64,000 bases of DNA, from contig JADJVM010000008.1 in assembly GCA_016710595.1 (NCBI GenBank), forward strand, positions 124,001-188,000, given 5' to 3'. This document shows positions 47,311 to 55,337 of the stretch, in pieces. The translations under genes and the position numbers were made by a program. Numbering within the stretch: the stretch's first letter is position 1; each line of letters opens with the position of its first letter. The notes beneath the pieces are model-generated. The model had not been told where the DNA came from. It ran no database searches and saw nothing but the letters and a program-made list of their open reading frames with translations. Origin of the DNA: Niastella sp. (lineage in GTDB: Bacteria; Bacteroidota; Bacteroidia; Chitinophagales; Chitinophagaceae).

Positions 47311-48870
47311 TTATTTATATTCCCCAAAAACCGATCTAAGGGTATCGGCAATTTCACCAAGGGTACAGTTATTTTCAACTGCTTTTATTACGGGCGGCAT
47401 TAAGTTGGTGGCAGATAATGCAGCTTCTTTTATTTCTTGCAGGCATTTGATGGCTATCTCATTATTACGATTTGTTTTTAATTTTACAATCTTATCAGAT
47501 TGAATTTTTCTAATGCTTTCATCTATTTTAAATTCAGGCGCATGAAAAAGTTCATCAACCTGAAATTTATTTACACCCACGCTTATTTGTTCTCCTGATT
47601 CAATTTGTTGTTGCACTTTATAAGCGCTATCAGCAATAGCTTGTTGCATATAACCCTGTTCTATTGCAGCCACACTTCCTCCCAATTGATCTATTTTTTC
47701 AATTTGATCCCAGGCATCTTTTTCCACCTGGGCGGTCAGCCATTCTACATAGTAACTGCCTGCTAATGGATCTGCAGTATCTGGCACGCCACTTTCGTAA
47801 GCCACAATTTGTTGGGTTCTTAATGCAATTCTTGCGGCTTCTTCTGTAGGCAGGTTAAGTGCTTCATCATAGCCATTTGTATGTAAAGATTGGGTACCGC
47901 CCAATACGGCGGCCAGCGTTTGTATGGTTACCCGGCTTATGTTATTCAATGGTTGCTGTGCGGTAAGGGTGCTACCCCCGGTTTGGGTATGAAAACGAAG
48001 CATCATGGCCTTATCATCTGTTGCTCCCATGTCTTTCATCATTTTTGCCCACATCTGCCGGGCGGCTCTAAATTTAGCTATCTCTTCAAATAAATTGTTG
48101 TGTGAATTAAAGAAAAAAGAAAGTCTTTTTGCAAAAACATTTATATCTAACCCTTTTTCTAATGCAGCTTTCACATAAGCTTTTCCATTGCTTAGGGTGA
48201 ATGCAATTTCCTGTACTGCTGTACTGCCGGCTTCCCGGATATGGTACCCTGATATTGAAATGGTATTCCATTTAGGTAATTCTTTACTGCACCATTCAAA
48301 AATATCGGTGATAATGCGCATAGAGGGGCGAGGCGGATAAATGTAAGTTCCCCTTGCCGCATATTCTTTTAAAATATCATTTTGTATGGTACCGGCAATC
48401 TTTTTTAAATCGGCTCCTTGTTTTTTTGCCAGTGCTACATAGAATGCCAATAAAATAAAACCTGTCGCATTAATGGTCATGCTGGTTGATACTTCTTCTA
48501 AACGAATATCTTTAAAAAGCAGTTCCATATCTTCCAGGCTATCTATTGCTACACCTACTTTACCTACTTCGCCTTCTGCTAAGGGATGGTCGCTATCATA
48601 ACCAATTTGGGTGGGTAAATCAAATGCAACACTTAGGCCGCTTACACCCTGGCTTAATAAATAATGATACCGCTTATTACTTTCTTCGGCTGTTGAAAAT
48701 CCTGCATATTGCCGCATCGTCCAGAGTTTACCACGGTACATGCTTTGCTGAACACCCCTGGTAAATGGATAGATACCCGGGTCACTGGCTGGTACACCTG
48801 TAACATCGGAACTACGGTAAACTTCTTTTATTTGGATACCAGAACTATTCTTAATTTTTTTTTCGCTCAT
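47311..48870 (-). CDS. Methylmalonyl-CoA mutase family catalytic subunit, no B12-binding domain
   Basis: A 519-residue TIM-barrel subunit of an adenosylcobalamin-dependent acyl-CoA mutase. The barrel motifs YPFTRGVQQSMYRGKLWTMRQYAGF, SVAFDLPTQIGYDSDHP and NTISISGYHIREAG are intact. Tyr in RQYAGF and Arg in YAARGTYIYPP match methylmalonyl-CoA rather than isobutyryl-CoA mutases. There is no C-terminal DxHxxG cobalamin domain, so a separate B12 subunit must be encoded elsewhere. It lies 3 bp after the small membrane protein gene, in one operon. Confidence 0.88.
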   Translation of the reverse strand: MSEKKIKNSSGIQIKEVYRSSDVTGVPASDPGIYPFTRGVQQSMYRGKLWTMRQYAGFSTAEESNKRYHYLLSQGVSGLSVAFDLPTQIGYDSDHPLAEGEVGKVGVAIDSLEDMELLFKDIRLEEVSTSMTINATGFILLAFYVALAKKQGADLKKIAGTIQNDILKEYAARGTYIYPPRPSMRIITDIFEWCSKELPKWNTISISGYHIREAGSTAVQEIAFTLSNGKAYVKAALEKGLDINVFAKRLSFFFNSHNNLFEEIAKFRAARQMWAKMMKDMGATDDKAMMLRFHTQTGGSTLTAQQPLNNISRVTIQTLAAVLGGTQSLHTNGYDEALNLPTEEAARIALRTQQIVAYESGVPDTADPLAGSYYVEWLTAQVEKDAWDQIEKIDQLGGSVAAIEQGYMQQAIADSAYKVQQQIESGEQISVGVNKFQVDELFHAPEFKIDESIRKIQSDKIVKLKTNRNNEIAIKCLQEIKEAALSATNLMPPVIKAVENNCTLGEIADTLRSVFGEYK

Positions 48871-48873
48871 GTT

Positions 48874-49395
48874 TTATTCTAATATTTTTTTTGCCTCATA
48901 CCTCAATGCATCCAAAACCACAATATTTAATTCGGCATTTTCCTGCATACTGTATTCTAATATCCGTTTACTCAAATCAATCGCCATGGCATTATGAGGC
49001 AGGGGAGCTGCCAGTTGGTTGATGATAAATATATTTTGATCTTTCAACCGGGTAATGGCATTCCACATTTCTGTGCTGATATAAATTTGCTGGCTGATAT
49101 TATAATCATATTCGGCACGGATGGTTTCATTTAATGTATGATGAAATTGGGCGGCCGATAACCCGTGTAATGCTGACCGGCTTACCAGGTTTTGAAGCCC
49201 ATTTCTATCAACAAATAAAGTAAGCCTTTCCAGCGCCTGTAGTTTTAAATTAAAAGCTTCTTTTTCGGTTTTATTTTCATTCTGTAACCGTTTTTTTATT
49301 CCGTTTAATTCATAAATAATCAATGCGCTAAACGCAAGAATAATAAAGAGGGCAACCACCAGTGTGATTTCGAAATTAGTAAGTAGTAATAGCAT
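48874..49395 (-). CDS. Single-span membrane protein of unknown function
   Basis: A 173-residue protein: one N-terminal membrane helix (ITLVVALFIILAFSALIIY), a short coiled-coil stretch (KKRLQNENKTEKEAFNLKLQAL), and a helical cytoplasmic domain. It is conserved-looking but not recognised. It is the first gene of a transcript with the mutase subunit and only 3 bp separate them, so the two may work together; that link is inference. Confidence 0.65.
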   Translation of the reverse strand: MLLLLTNFEITLVVALFIILAFSALIIYELNGIKKRLQNENKTEKEAFNLKLQALERLTLFVDRNGLQNLVSRSALHGLSAAQFHHTLNETIRAEYDYNISQQIYISTEMWNAITRLKDQNIFIINQLAAPLPHNAMAIDLSKRILEYSMQENAELNIVVLDALRYEAKKILE

Positions 49396-49416
49396 TATTT
49401 TCTGTTAATGATTAGG

Positions 49417-49424
49417 CAAAAATA
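49417..49424 (-). promoter_or_regulatory. Bacteroidota -7 promoter box for the membrane protein/mutase operon
   Basis: TATTTTTG on the minus strand, 21 nt upstream of the ATG at 49395. Confidence 0.6.
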
Positions 49425-49490
49425 GTCATCTTATGGTAACTATTTCCTGCTTTCGTAAGGTTAATGACCTGTGATTTTTAAAATTCAATG

Positions 49491-49498
49491 TAATTTTG
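49491..49498 (+). promoter_or_regulatory. Bacteroidota -7 promoter box for the Fe-S carrier gene
   Basis: TAATTTTG, 13 nt upstream of the ATG at 49512. Confidence 0.6.
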
Positions 49499-49511
49499 TA
49501 AAAAAGAAGTT

Positions 49512-49856
49512 ATGGAAGTTACGATACAATCACCGGTAAGTTTTACTCCTTCGGCTATCCAGGAGCTTAAGCGTATTATGGCTGCTGAAGATTTTAATAA
49601 AGACCATAAATTAAGAATTGGCGTAAAGGGTGGGGGATGCAGTGGTATGAGTTACCTTTTGAATTTTGATGCAGCAAACGAAACAGATGAAAGCTTTGAA
49701 GTATCCGGGGTTCCCTGCATCATGGAAAAAACACATGGCATGTACCTGCAAGGGATGGAAATAGACTGGCAGGGAGGTTTAAATTCCCGTGGTTTTACTT
49801 TTAGAAATCCCAATGCGAGCACAACTTGTGGTTGCGGAAGTAGCTTTGCCGTTTAA
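49512..49856 (+). CDS. A-type iron-sulfur cluster carrier (IscA/SufA/ErpA family)
   Basis: A 114-residue carrier that holds and transfers Fe-S clusters. All three ligand cysteines are present: Cys43 in GGGCSGMSY, and Cys106 and Cys108 in TTCGCGSSF. Length and the GGLNSRGFTFRNPNA segment match the family. No suf or isc genes are adjacent. It has its own promoter box and terminator. Confidence 0.92.
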   Translation: MEVTIQSPVSFTPSAIQELKRIMAAEDFNKDHKLRIGVKGGGCSGMSYLLNFDAANETDESFEVSGVPCIMEKTHGMYLQGMEIDWQGGLNSRGFTFRNPNASTTCGCGSSFAV

Positions 49857-49876
49857 ATAAATTTTAGCAATAAAAA

Positions 49877-49905
49877 AAAGGCTCATGAAAATGAGCCTTT
49901 TTAAT
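49877..49905 (+). terminator. Intrinsic terminator after the Fe-S carrier gene
   Basis: Stem AAAGGCTCAT/ATGAGCCTTT (49878-49900) with a tight GAAA loop, followed by a T run. It may also serve the convergent esterase gene. Confidence 0.85.
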
Positions 49906-49981
49906 TGTCTATCATCATTCCATATGAGAGGTGTTTTTCCTTAGCAACGACTTACTGCTTTTAAAGGAAAATTTTTGGGGG

Positions 49982-51322
49982 TTAGTTTATTTTTAGCTGC
50001 CTTGTTTCGGTATTCCCATCGCTGGTAATGCGTAAGCTGTAAATGCCTGCCGGCAATGAAGCTACATTCAGTTTCATTGAACTTTGTTTTTTATACATGA
50101 ATTGCTTCAATCGCTGGCCTGTAGCATTTATGATTTCAATTGTACAACCAGGTGCTGTGTAACCTAAATCTATTTGTACGATATCTACGGCAGGATTGGG
50201 AAATACAGCTATTGCTGTTTTAATTTCAAAATTGAGCAGCCGGCTTTCGCTTAGGCTTGTTCTTCCATTTAAATCTACCTGCCTGATGCGATAATAATTA
50301 TTGCCCCGAGCCACTTGTTCGTCAGTAAATTGATAAGAGGCCCCATTATTATTGGCGCTTACTGCAGGCACAAATCCAATGCTGGTAAACTGTGTTCCAT
50401 TGCTGCTTCGCTCAATATAAAATCCTTTATTATTTATTTCGCTGTAAGTACTCCAATTTAATAATGCAGATGCATTTGTTTTTTTAGTTGCAGAAAATTG
50501 TAAACCGGTAACCGGTAATGCGCTAAAATTTCTTTTATAACTAAGCATCCATTCATATACATTCATCCCATTTTCCCGGTAGTTGGGATCATAAGTACGG
50601 CTCCAGGCATCATGCCCATTGATATCATAAAAAATTGATTTTTTAGCTAATGGAGTTGGTGGATGTGCAGAATTATTCATCCCATCTACATATTGGCTGG
50701 TAAAAATTACATTCACGGTGGGATCCGTATTATTGTGAGTCGCCCAGACCGGTAAATTGGCATCTGCCATATTATTAATTCGCTCTTGTGTAGATCCTGA
50801 AGCACCACATACTGGTACGATAGCAGCCACTCTTTCAGCAAATGCTTTACTAAATCCTGAATATTCCCAAACACAGCCGCCGCCCATACTTAAGCCCGTA
50901 AGATATATCCGGTCAATATCTACTTTGTAATGAGTAACTGCATAGTTTAAGATATCATAGATCTGTGCATATCCCGGCCAGCCAGTAAATTGTGGTGAAA
51001 GTATGATGAACTTAAAAGTTTGTCCACCCGAAGTAAATGATGTGGGAAATGTTCCCTGGTTAATTAACCGGGGAGTACCATTGGTCAACACTTTAGATAG
51101 TTCAGTAGTTCCATTGCCACATTCTCCCAACCCATGTACAAATATGAGTAAAGGAAATTTTTCATTGGGGCTGTTTGTATAGCCTTGTGGTAAATATTCA
51201 TAATACCCATTTGAAATAGGCGTCATGGAAGTGTACACAGCTCTTTGTACCTGTGCGAAACTGTTTAGCGAAAAAATAAGCATAAAAATGCCTATGGTAA
51301 TTCTAATAGGTTGCTTGAACAT
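49982..51322 (-). CDS. Secreted alpha/beta-hydrolase (PHB-depolymerase/feruloyl-esterase-like) with T9SS sorting domain
   Basis: A 446-residue protein from MFKQPIRITIGIFML, with signal peptide ending NSFAQ. The hydrolase domain shows the oxyanion segment LLIFVHGLGECGNG, the nucleophile elbow GLSMGGG and the catalytic His in GHDAWSRTY. This arrangement is typical of esterase/polyhydroxybutyrate depolymerase-like enzymes acting on polymers. A beta-sandwich linker and a type A sorting domain (VFPNPAVDIVQIDL ... LPAGIYSLRI) follow. The frame opens 10 codons earlier at 51352, but a promoter box overlaps that start. Confidence 0.85.
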   Translation of the reverse strand: MFKQPIRITIGIFMLIFSLNSFAQVQRAVYTSMTPISNGYYEYLPQGYTNSPNEKFPLLIFVHGLGECGNGTTELSKVLTNGTPRLINQGTFPTSFTSGGQTFKFIILSPQFTGWPGYAQIYDILNYAVTHYKVDIDRIYLTGLSMGGGCVWEYSGFSKAFAERVAAIVPVCGASGSTQERINNMADANLPVWATHNNTDPTVNVIFTSQYVDGMNNSAHPPTPLAKKSIFYDINGHDAWSRTYDPNYRENGMNVYEWMLSYKRNFSALPVTGLQFSATKKTNASALLNWSTYSEINNKGFYIERSSNGTQFTSIGFVPAVSANNNGASYQFTDEQVARGNNYYRIRQVDLNGRTSLSESRLLNFEIKTAIAVFPNPAVDIVQIDLGYTAPGCTIEIINATGQRLKQFMYKKQSSMKLNVASLPAGIYSLRITSDGNTETRQLKIN

Positions 51323-51349
51323 AGTTATTGGTTTTTCATTGTCAATTAC

Positions 51350-51357
51350 CAAACATA
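51350..51357 (-). promoter_or_regulatory. Bacteroidota -7 promoter box for the secreted hydrolase gene
   Basis: TATGTTTG on the minus strand, 27 nt upstream of ATG 51322. It overlaps the alternative upstream ATG at 51352. Confidence 0.6.
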
Positions 51358-51417
51358 ACGTATAAAGCAGGGATATTAGTTTGTGTACAGCCTCAAATAT
51401 TGCTTATAAAACAAACA

Positions 51418-51446
51418 AAAAAGTTGTAGCTTTTATACTACAACTT
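51418..51446 (-). terminator. Intrinsic terminator after accD
   Basis: A 9-bp perfect stem, AAGTTGTAG (51421-51429) and CTACAACTT (51438-51446). On the minus strand a T-rich tail follows, 16 bp beyond the accD stop. Confidence 0.85.
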
Positions 51447-51462
51447 TTAACAAATATTAGAA

Positions 51463-52377
51463 TTAAGATTTAAATAGAATTAAAAGCTCCGATATCTTGT
51501 TTTTCAGCTCTTTACGATTAATAATAAAATCCATAAAGCCATGTTCAAGTAAGAATTCGCTTCGCTGAAATCCATCGGGAAGATCTTTTTTGATGGTTTC
51601 TTTTATCACTCTGGGGCCGGCAAATCCGATGAGGGCGCCCGGTTCGCTGCAAATAATATCTCCCAGCATGGCAAATGAGGCTGTGGTGCCACCAAAAGTG
51701 GGGTCAGTACAAAGTGAGATGTAGGGTAATTTAGCTTCACTTAATAAAGAGAGGCGTGCCGAAGTTTTAGCTAATTGCATTAATGAAAATGCGCTTTCCA
51801 TCATACGGGCCCCGCCGCTTTTGTTGATGATCATAAAAGGGATACGATGCTCAATGCAATAGTCGCATGCTTTTGAAATACGTTCTCCCATCACGCTACC
51901 AAGGCTACCCCCAATAAATTCAAAATCCATACTGGCCACCACTAAATCCTGGCCATTTACCTGGCCATGGGCTACCGTAATAGAATCGTTCATGCCGGTT
52001 TTGGCATAAGTTTCTTCCAGCCTTTGTGCGTAAGGTTTTAAATCTACAAAATGCAAAAAATCTTTAGATCGTATGTTTGAGAAAAGTTCTTTATAGCTCC
52101 CATTATCAAATAAAATTTCAAAATACTGATCGCTGCCCACCCGGTGATGATAATTACATTGCGGGCATACATATTTATTTTCTGCCAGTTCACTTACCGT
52201 GCATGTGTATTTGCATTCCGGGCATTTTGTCCACAATCCTTCAGGAGCATCTTTTTTATCCCTGGTAGAAGTAAGGATACCCTTTTTTATTCTTTTAAAC
52301 CAACTTGCTTTTGCTTCCATTTCCGGAGATCCGGGTTCGCCGGACAGGTTCACATCAAAGTCTTCTTCTTTCTTCAT
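51463..52377 (-). CDS. accD: Acetyl-CoA carboxylase carboxyltransferase subunit beta
   Basis: The beta subunit of the carboxyltransferase that makes malonyl-CoA for fatty acid synthesis. The N-terminal four-cysteine zinc finger (CPECKYTC ... CPQCNYHH) is intact. The crotonase-fold core shows MGERISKACDYCIEHR, INKSGGARMMESAFSLMQ and TDPTFGGTTASFAMLGDI. The 304 residues match the family. accA is not in the window. It lies 70 bp downstream of fbaB in the same direction. Confidence 0.95.
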   Translation of the reverse strand: MKKEEDFDVNLSGEPGSPEMEAKASWFKRIKKGILTSTRDKKDAPEGLWTKCPECKYTCTVSELAENKYVCPQCNYHHRVGSDQYFEILFDNGSYKELFSNIRSKDFLHFVDLKPYAQRLEETYAKTGMNDSITVAHGQVNGQDLVVASMDFEFIGGSLGSVMGERISKACDYCIEHRIPFMIINKSGGARMMESAFSLMQLAKTSARLSLLSEAKLPYISLCTDPTFGGTTASFAMLGDIICSEPGALIGFAGPRVIKETIKKDLPDGFQRSEFLLEHGFMDFIINRKELKNKISELLILFKS

Positions 52378-52447
52378 TGTATAAATTTACAAAGAATTTA
52401 ATTGTGGTATTGTATGCCGCAGTTGATGTAAGTGAAAACCCATTTAA

Positions 52448-53506
52448 TTATGCGATTGTAATTTTTTTATCGAGATATACATCCTGGATACTGTTCAGTA
52501 AAGCGATTCCTTCCTTCATTGGACGTTGAAAAGCCTTCCGTCCACTGATCAAACCCATACCGCCTGCTCTTTTATTGATTACCGCTGTTTTTACTGCATC
52601 TGCCAAATCGGATGCACCTTTACTTTCTCCACCACTATTAATTAAGCCAACCCTGCCCATATAGCAGTTTGCAACCTGGTAACGGGTTAAATCTATCGGG
52701 TGATTGGTAGTTAATTTATCATACACTAAGGGTGAAGTTTTGCCATGTTTGGTTGCTAAATAACCAGCATTGTTTGTAGGTAATTTTTGTTTAATGATAT
52801 CTGCCTGTAATGTTACTCCTAAATGGTTTGCCTGCCCGGTAAGATCCGATGCAGTATGATAATCTACATTATCTACTTTAAAAGCATTATTACGCAAGTA
52901 ACACCATAAAACAGTAGCCATACCCAATTCATGCGCTATCGAAAAAGCGGTAGCCACTTCTTGTAATTGGCGGGTACTGGCATCGCTTCCCCAATATATG
53001 GTAGCGCCCACGGCAACTGCTCCCATATTCCAGGCATCTTTAATTTGGCCAAACATCACCTGGTCAAATTTATTGGGATAGCTTAAGAATTCATTGTGAT
53101 TAATTTTTACCATCATAGGAATACGATGGGCATATTTTCGGCTTACGCTACCAAGAACTCCATAGGTTGATGCTACGGCATTACAACCTCCCTGAATAGC
53201 AAGTTCTACAATATTTTTTGGATCAAAATAAATGGGATTGGGTGCAAAAGAAGCACCGGCGCTATGTTCTATACCCTGGTCAACGGGTAATATAGATACA
53301 TATCCGGTACCAGCAAGCCTGCCATGATCCAGCATTTTTTGCAAGCTGCAAAGGGTTTGGTTGCTACGGTTACTGTTGATCCAGCTTTCTTCTACATGAT
53401 TGGGAGAAGGAAGCATAATTTGATCTTTGGTTATGCCTTTGCATTTATGGTTTAATAAACTGTTGGCATCTTTGCCTAATAATTTTACAATCTTATCTAC
53501 CGCCAT
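52448..53506 (-). CDS. fbaB: Fructose-bisphosphate aldolase, class I (FbaB/DhnA type)
   Basis: A 352-residue Schiff-base aldolase of the archaeal/E. coli DhnA type, cleaving fructose-1,6-bisphosphate. Landmarks are YVSILPVDQGIEHSAGASF, FDPKNIVELAIQGGCNAV, MMVKINHNEF, GAVAVGATIYWGS and LINSGGESKGASDL, which forms the phosphate-binding end of the barrel. There are no class II zinc ligands. It has its own promoter box and is followed by accD in the same direction. Confidence 0.9.
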   Translation of the reverse strand: MAVDKIVKLLGKDANSLLNHKCKGITKDQIMLPSPNHVEESWINSNRSNQTLCSLQKMLDHGRLAGTGYVSILPVDQGIEHSAGASFAPNPIYFDPKNIVELAIQGGCNAVASTYGVLGSVSRKYAHRIPMMVKINHNEFLSYPNKFDQVMFGQIKDAWNMGAVAVGATIYWGSDASTRQLQEVATAFSIAHELGMATVLWCYLRNNAFKVDNVDYHTASDLTGQANHLGVTLQADIIKQKLPTNNAGYLATKHGKTSPLVYDKLTTNHPIDLTRYQVANCYMGRVGLINSGGESKGASDLADAVKTAVINKRAGGMGLISGRKAFQRPMKEGIALLNSIQDVYLDKKITIA

Positions 53507-53524
53507 GATGTTGTTAGTTTTTTA

Positions 53525-53532
53525 CAAATGTA
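53525..53532 (-). promoter_or_regulatory. Bacteroidota -7 promoter box for fbaB
   Basis: TACATTTG on the minus strand, 18 nt upstream of the ATG at 53506. Confidence 0.6.
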
Positions 53533-53560
53533 AGAAAGTGAAGTTTATAAAGAAAGCTTT

Positions 53561-54340
53561 TTACCCTTCACTTATTTTTTGGTGAAGTTGGCTAAAGTAT
53601 TCTGGCGCTTTAAGCAAGCGGCTGCCATACCAACTGAATATTTCACCATCAGTAAGAATGAATTTAATTCCGGGTAAAAGAGTTTGAAGTTCCAAAATAT
53701 GTTTTTCTTTAAAAGGGTAGGGCTCCGATGAAAGTAAACCGATATGGCATCCGGATGATTTTATATCTTGAATACTTACCTGCGGGTAACGCTCCAATAA
53801 TTTAAATGCATTGATAAACCCGGCTTCTTCCAGCATATTGTTGATAAATGTATGCGAAGCGGCTACCATATATGGATCTTTCCATATAAAATATACTACC
53901 GGGATGGTATCGTTTGTACGGTTTTGCTTGAATTTTTGAAATTGAAATTTTATATCTGAACTTAGTTGTGTGGCTTTTGAGGCAGTATGGGTAAGTTGAC
54001 CAATATCTAATATCATTTGATGTGCATCCTGTAAATTATTTACTTCTGTAAGCCATACCGGAAATTTTGAAGCCAGGTGTTCTATTTGTTCTTTTGTATT
54101 TTCTTCTTTATTGGCGATTATCAAATCGGGTCCCAGCAATTCAATTGCTGAAATATGCAGGTTTTTAGTTCCGCCAATTCTTTGTTTAGTATTGAACCAA
54201 TGAGTGGGATGAACACAGAATTTAGTAATACCAATTACTTCTTTATCAAATCCCAGATAATGGAGCAGTTCTGTTTGAGAAGGTACTAATGAAATTATTT
54301 TTTTAGGTGAATAAGGAAGAATGGGTGAGGTTAATAGCAT
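53561..54340 (-). CDS. BtuF-like periplasmic-binding-protein-fold protein
   Basis: A helical-backbone metal/cobalamin receptor family member (BtuF, PF01497 type). It begins IISLVPSQTELLHYLG and continues with KFCVHPTHWF and LGPDLIIANKEENTKEQIE. The frame extends to ATG 54391 and would add a hydrophobic leader (MRLLWKFFIFMYLVTLF). However, that ATG sits inside the loop of a strong terminator hairpin, and a TAACTTTG box ends 3 nt before the ATG at 54340. I therefore start it at 54340 (259 residues), which makes it leaderless and possibly cytoplasmic; the longer exported form remains possible. No permease or ATPase genes are adjacent. Confidence 0.78.
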   Translation of the reverse strand: MLLTSPILPYSPKKIISLVPSQTELLHYLGFDKEVIGITKFCVHPTHWFNTKQRIGGTKNLHISAIELLGPDLIIANKEENTKEQIEHLASKFPVWLTEVNNLQDAHQMILDIGQLTHTASKATQLSSDIKFQFQKFKQNRTNDTIPVVYFIWKDPYMVAASHTFINNMLEEAGFINAFKLLERYPQVSIQDIKSSGCHIGLLSSEPYPFKEKHILELQTLLPGIKFILTDGEIFSWYGSRLLKAPEYFSQLHQKISEG

Positions 54341-54343
54341 AAA

Positions 54344-54351
54344 CAAAGTTA
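54344..54351 (-). promoter_or_regulatory. Bacteroidota -7 promoter box for the BtuF-like gene
   Basis: TAACTTTG on the minus strand, ending 3 nt before ATG 54340. It is downstream of the terminator at 54361-54413, so the gene would be transcribed separately from the upstream RNA. Confidence 0.5.
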
Positions 54352-54360
54352 CCAAATACA

Positions 54361-54413
54361 TAAAAATAAAAAACTTCCACAGAAGTCGCATTATGCTGTC
54401 AGTCTGTGGAAGT
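54361..54413 (-). terminator. Strong intrinsic terminator of a minus-strand transcript from the gene-free region
   Basis: An 11-bp perfect stem, ACTTCCACAGA (54373-54383) and TCTGTGGAAGT (54403-54413), whose 19-nt loop holds a small GCAT/ATGC hairpin. On the minus strand it is followed by TTTTTATTTTTA. There is no protein gene upstream on that strand for over 900 bp. Confidence 0.8.
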
Positions 54414-54585
54414 CATCTTTTTAAGCTTTACACTGTGGTTTCTCAGGTATTGTTTACTTCTGAGGGGGTCTCATATCGTAAAAATTATGTTCCTGGTTTC
54501 AGTGATCGGTCTTTCGCCATCATCGCACGGTATCATACCTGCATAGGCATCTTAGGATAATTGGTTTGGTTTTTCAGGATCTGGT

Positions 54586-54755
54586 CAGTTTTTAAAGTAC
54601 TGTAACTTTGGTTTTTCTGGATATTCTCAGTTTTTAAAGTACTGCAACTTTGGTTCTTCTGGATATTTTCAGTTTTTAAAGTACTGTAACTTTGTTTTTC
54701 AGGATATTGGTTCAGTTTTTAAAGTACTGTAACTTTTGCTATCATCGCCTTTTAA
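54586..54755. repeat. Four tandem 42-43-bp repeats
   Basis: CAGTTTTTAAAGTACTG recurs at 54586, 54628, 54670 and 54713 (periods 42, 42 and 43), each followed by TAACTTTGG- or CAACTTTGG-like sequence and a degenerate TTCTGGATATT tail. Copies are contiguous with no variable spacers. Read on the plus strand, three copies contain TAACTTT; read as minus-strand RNA, each forms a small hairpin. Confidence 0.9.
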
Positions 54756-54963
54756 GGCATAAGCTTAGATATTGGTTTCTCGAAAGGATTTTATAGTGAA
54801 TGTTCCTAATGTCAAAGAAAATAGAAGTTGACTGATATTGAATTTTAAGGCCTTCCTTAATTGGATATTGGACGCTTTTTCTTTCTGCTTTTTAAGCTTT
54901 TGGCTTTATCAGGATCTTTGGACAATGATTGATATTTAATCGCTATCAATCAACTTCATAACA

Positions 54964-54971
54964 CAAAGATG
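54964..54971 (-). promoter_or_regulatory. Near-consensus -7 box for the candidate RNA
   Basis: CATCTTTG on the minus strand, one base off TAnnTTTG, with a TTG 20 bases upstream where the -33 element is expected. The predicted start is at about 54960. Confidence 0.35.
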
Positions 54972-55049
54972 GGGCTAAATATAAGTGTAAGCAAGAGCAA
55001 GATTGCTCAATTTTAAGTATAACATAATTACTGTTCTCACACCAAATCA

Positions 55050-55100
55050 ATCGTAGTTTTCATAGAACAGATACGATAGTAAACATCGTAAAAATACGAT
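55050..55100. promoter_or_regulatory. Cluster of four ATCGTA half-sites (possible operator)
   Basis: ATCGTA at 55050 and 55085 and its reverse complement TACGAT at 55072 and 55095 form two inverted pairs in 51 bp. The second pair is a perfect ATCGTA-AAAA-TACGAT palindrome. They lie between the candidate RNA promoter and the acyl-CoA-binding protein gene. The rest of 55101-55337 is AT-rich with nothing else recognised. Confidence 0.35.
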
Positions 55101-55337
55101 ATTTTGATGTAAAAGTGAACTGTTAAGCATAATCAAAAAGTAATAAAAACCATACTGACACTGTATTCTAATGGTTTTATAAAGATTATAATGCTGTAAG
55201 TTAAAATATAGGTTTTTGCCCTGGATCATATATAGTTTGTTTCTTAATTTATAAGTTTTCCACTTTTAAAAATTGTTGAAATTTTAAAATCAGTTTATCT
55301 ATATATTTACAAAACAGATAAAAAAAGAAATAATCGC

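Larger units (their letters stand above)
54361..54960 (-). ncRNA. Candidate long structured RNA with 42-bp repeats (not recognised)
   Basis: I infer a roughly 600-nt RNA from the minus strand. A near-consensus promoter box (CATCTTTG, 54964-54971) lies just upstream. The predicted 5' end GAAGTTGATTGATA (54957-54944) can pair over 14 bp, with one U-G wobble, with TATCAGTCAACTTC (54837-54824); it can also form a local hairpin with TATCAATC. Four 42-43-nt repeats each contain AAAGT-TACAGT-ACTTT. Two copies of a 16-nt motif (54511-54526 and 54733-54748) flank the repeats. The RNA would end at the terminator 54361-54413. Only trivial open frames exist. I looked for hallmarks of tmRNA, RNase P RNA, SRP RNA and a cobalamin riboswitch and did not find them. 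Confidence 0.5.

Noticed and set aside
54586..54755. Possible CRISPR array
   Set aside because: The repeats are contiguous 42-43-bp tandem copies with no unique spacers between them, and no cas gene is present.
54392..55020. Cobalamin riboswitch, tmRNA or RNase P RNA upstream of the BtuF-like gene
   Set aside because: The conserved B12-box, the tRNA-like ends with a tag frame, and the GAGGAAAGTCC-type core were looked for on the minus strand and not found.
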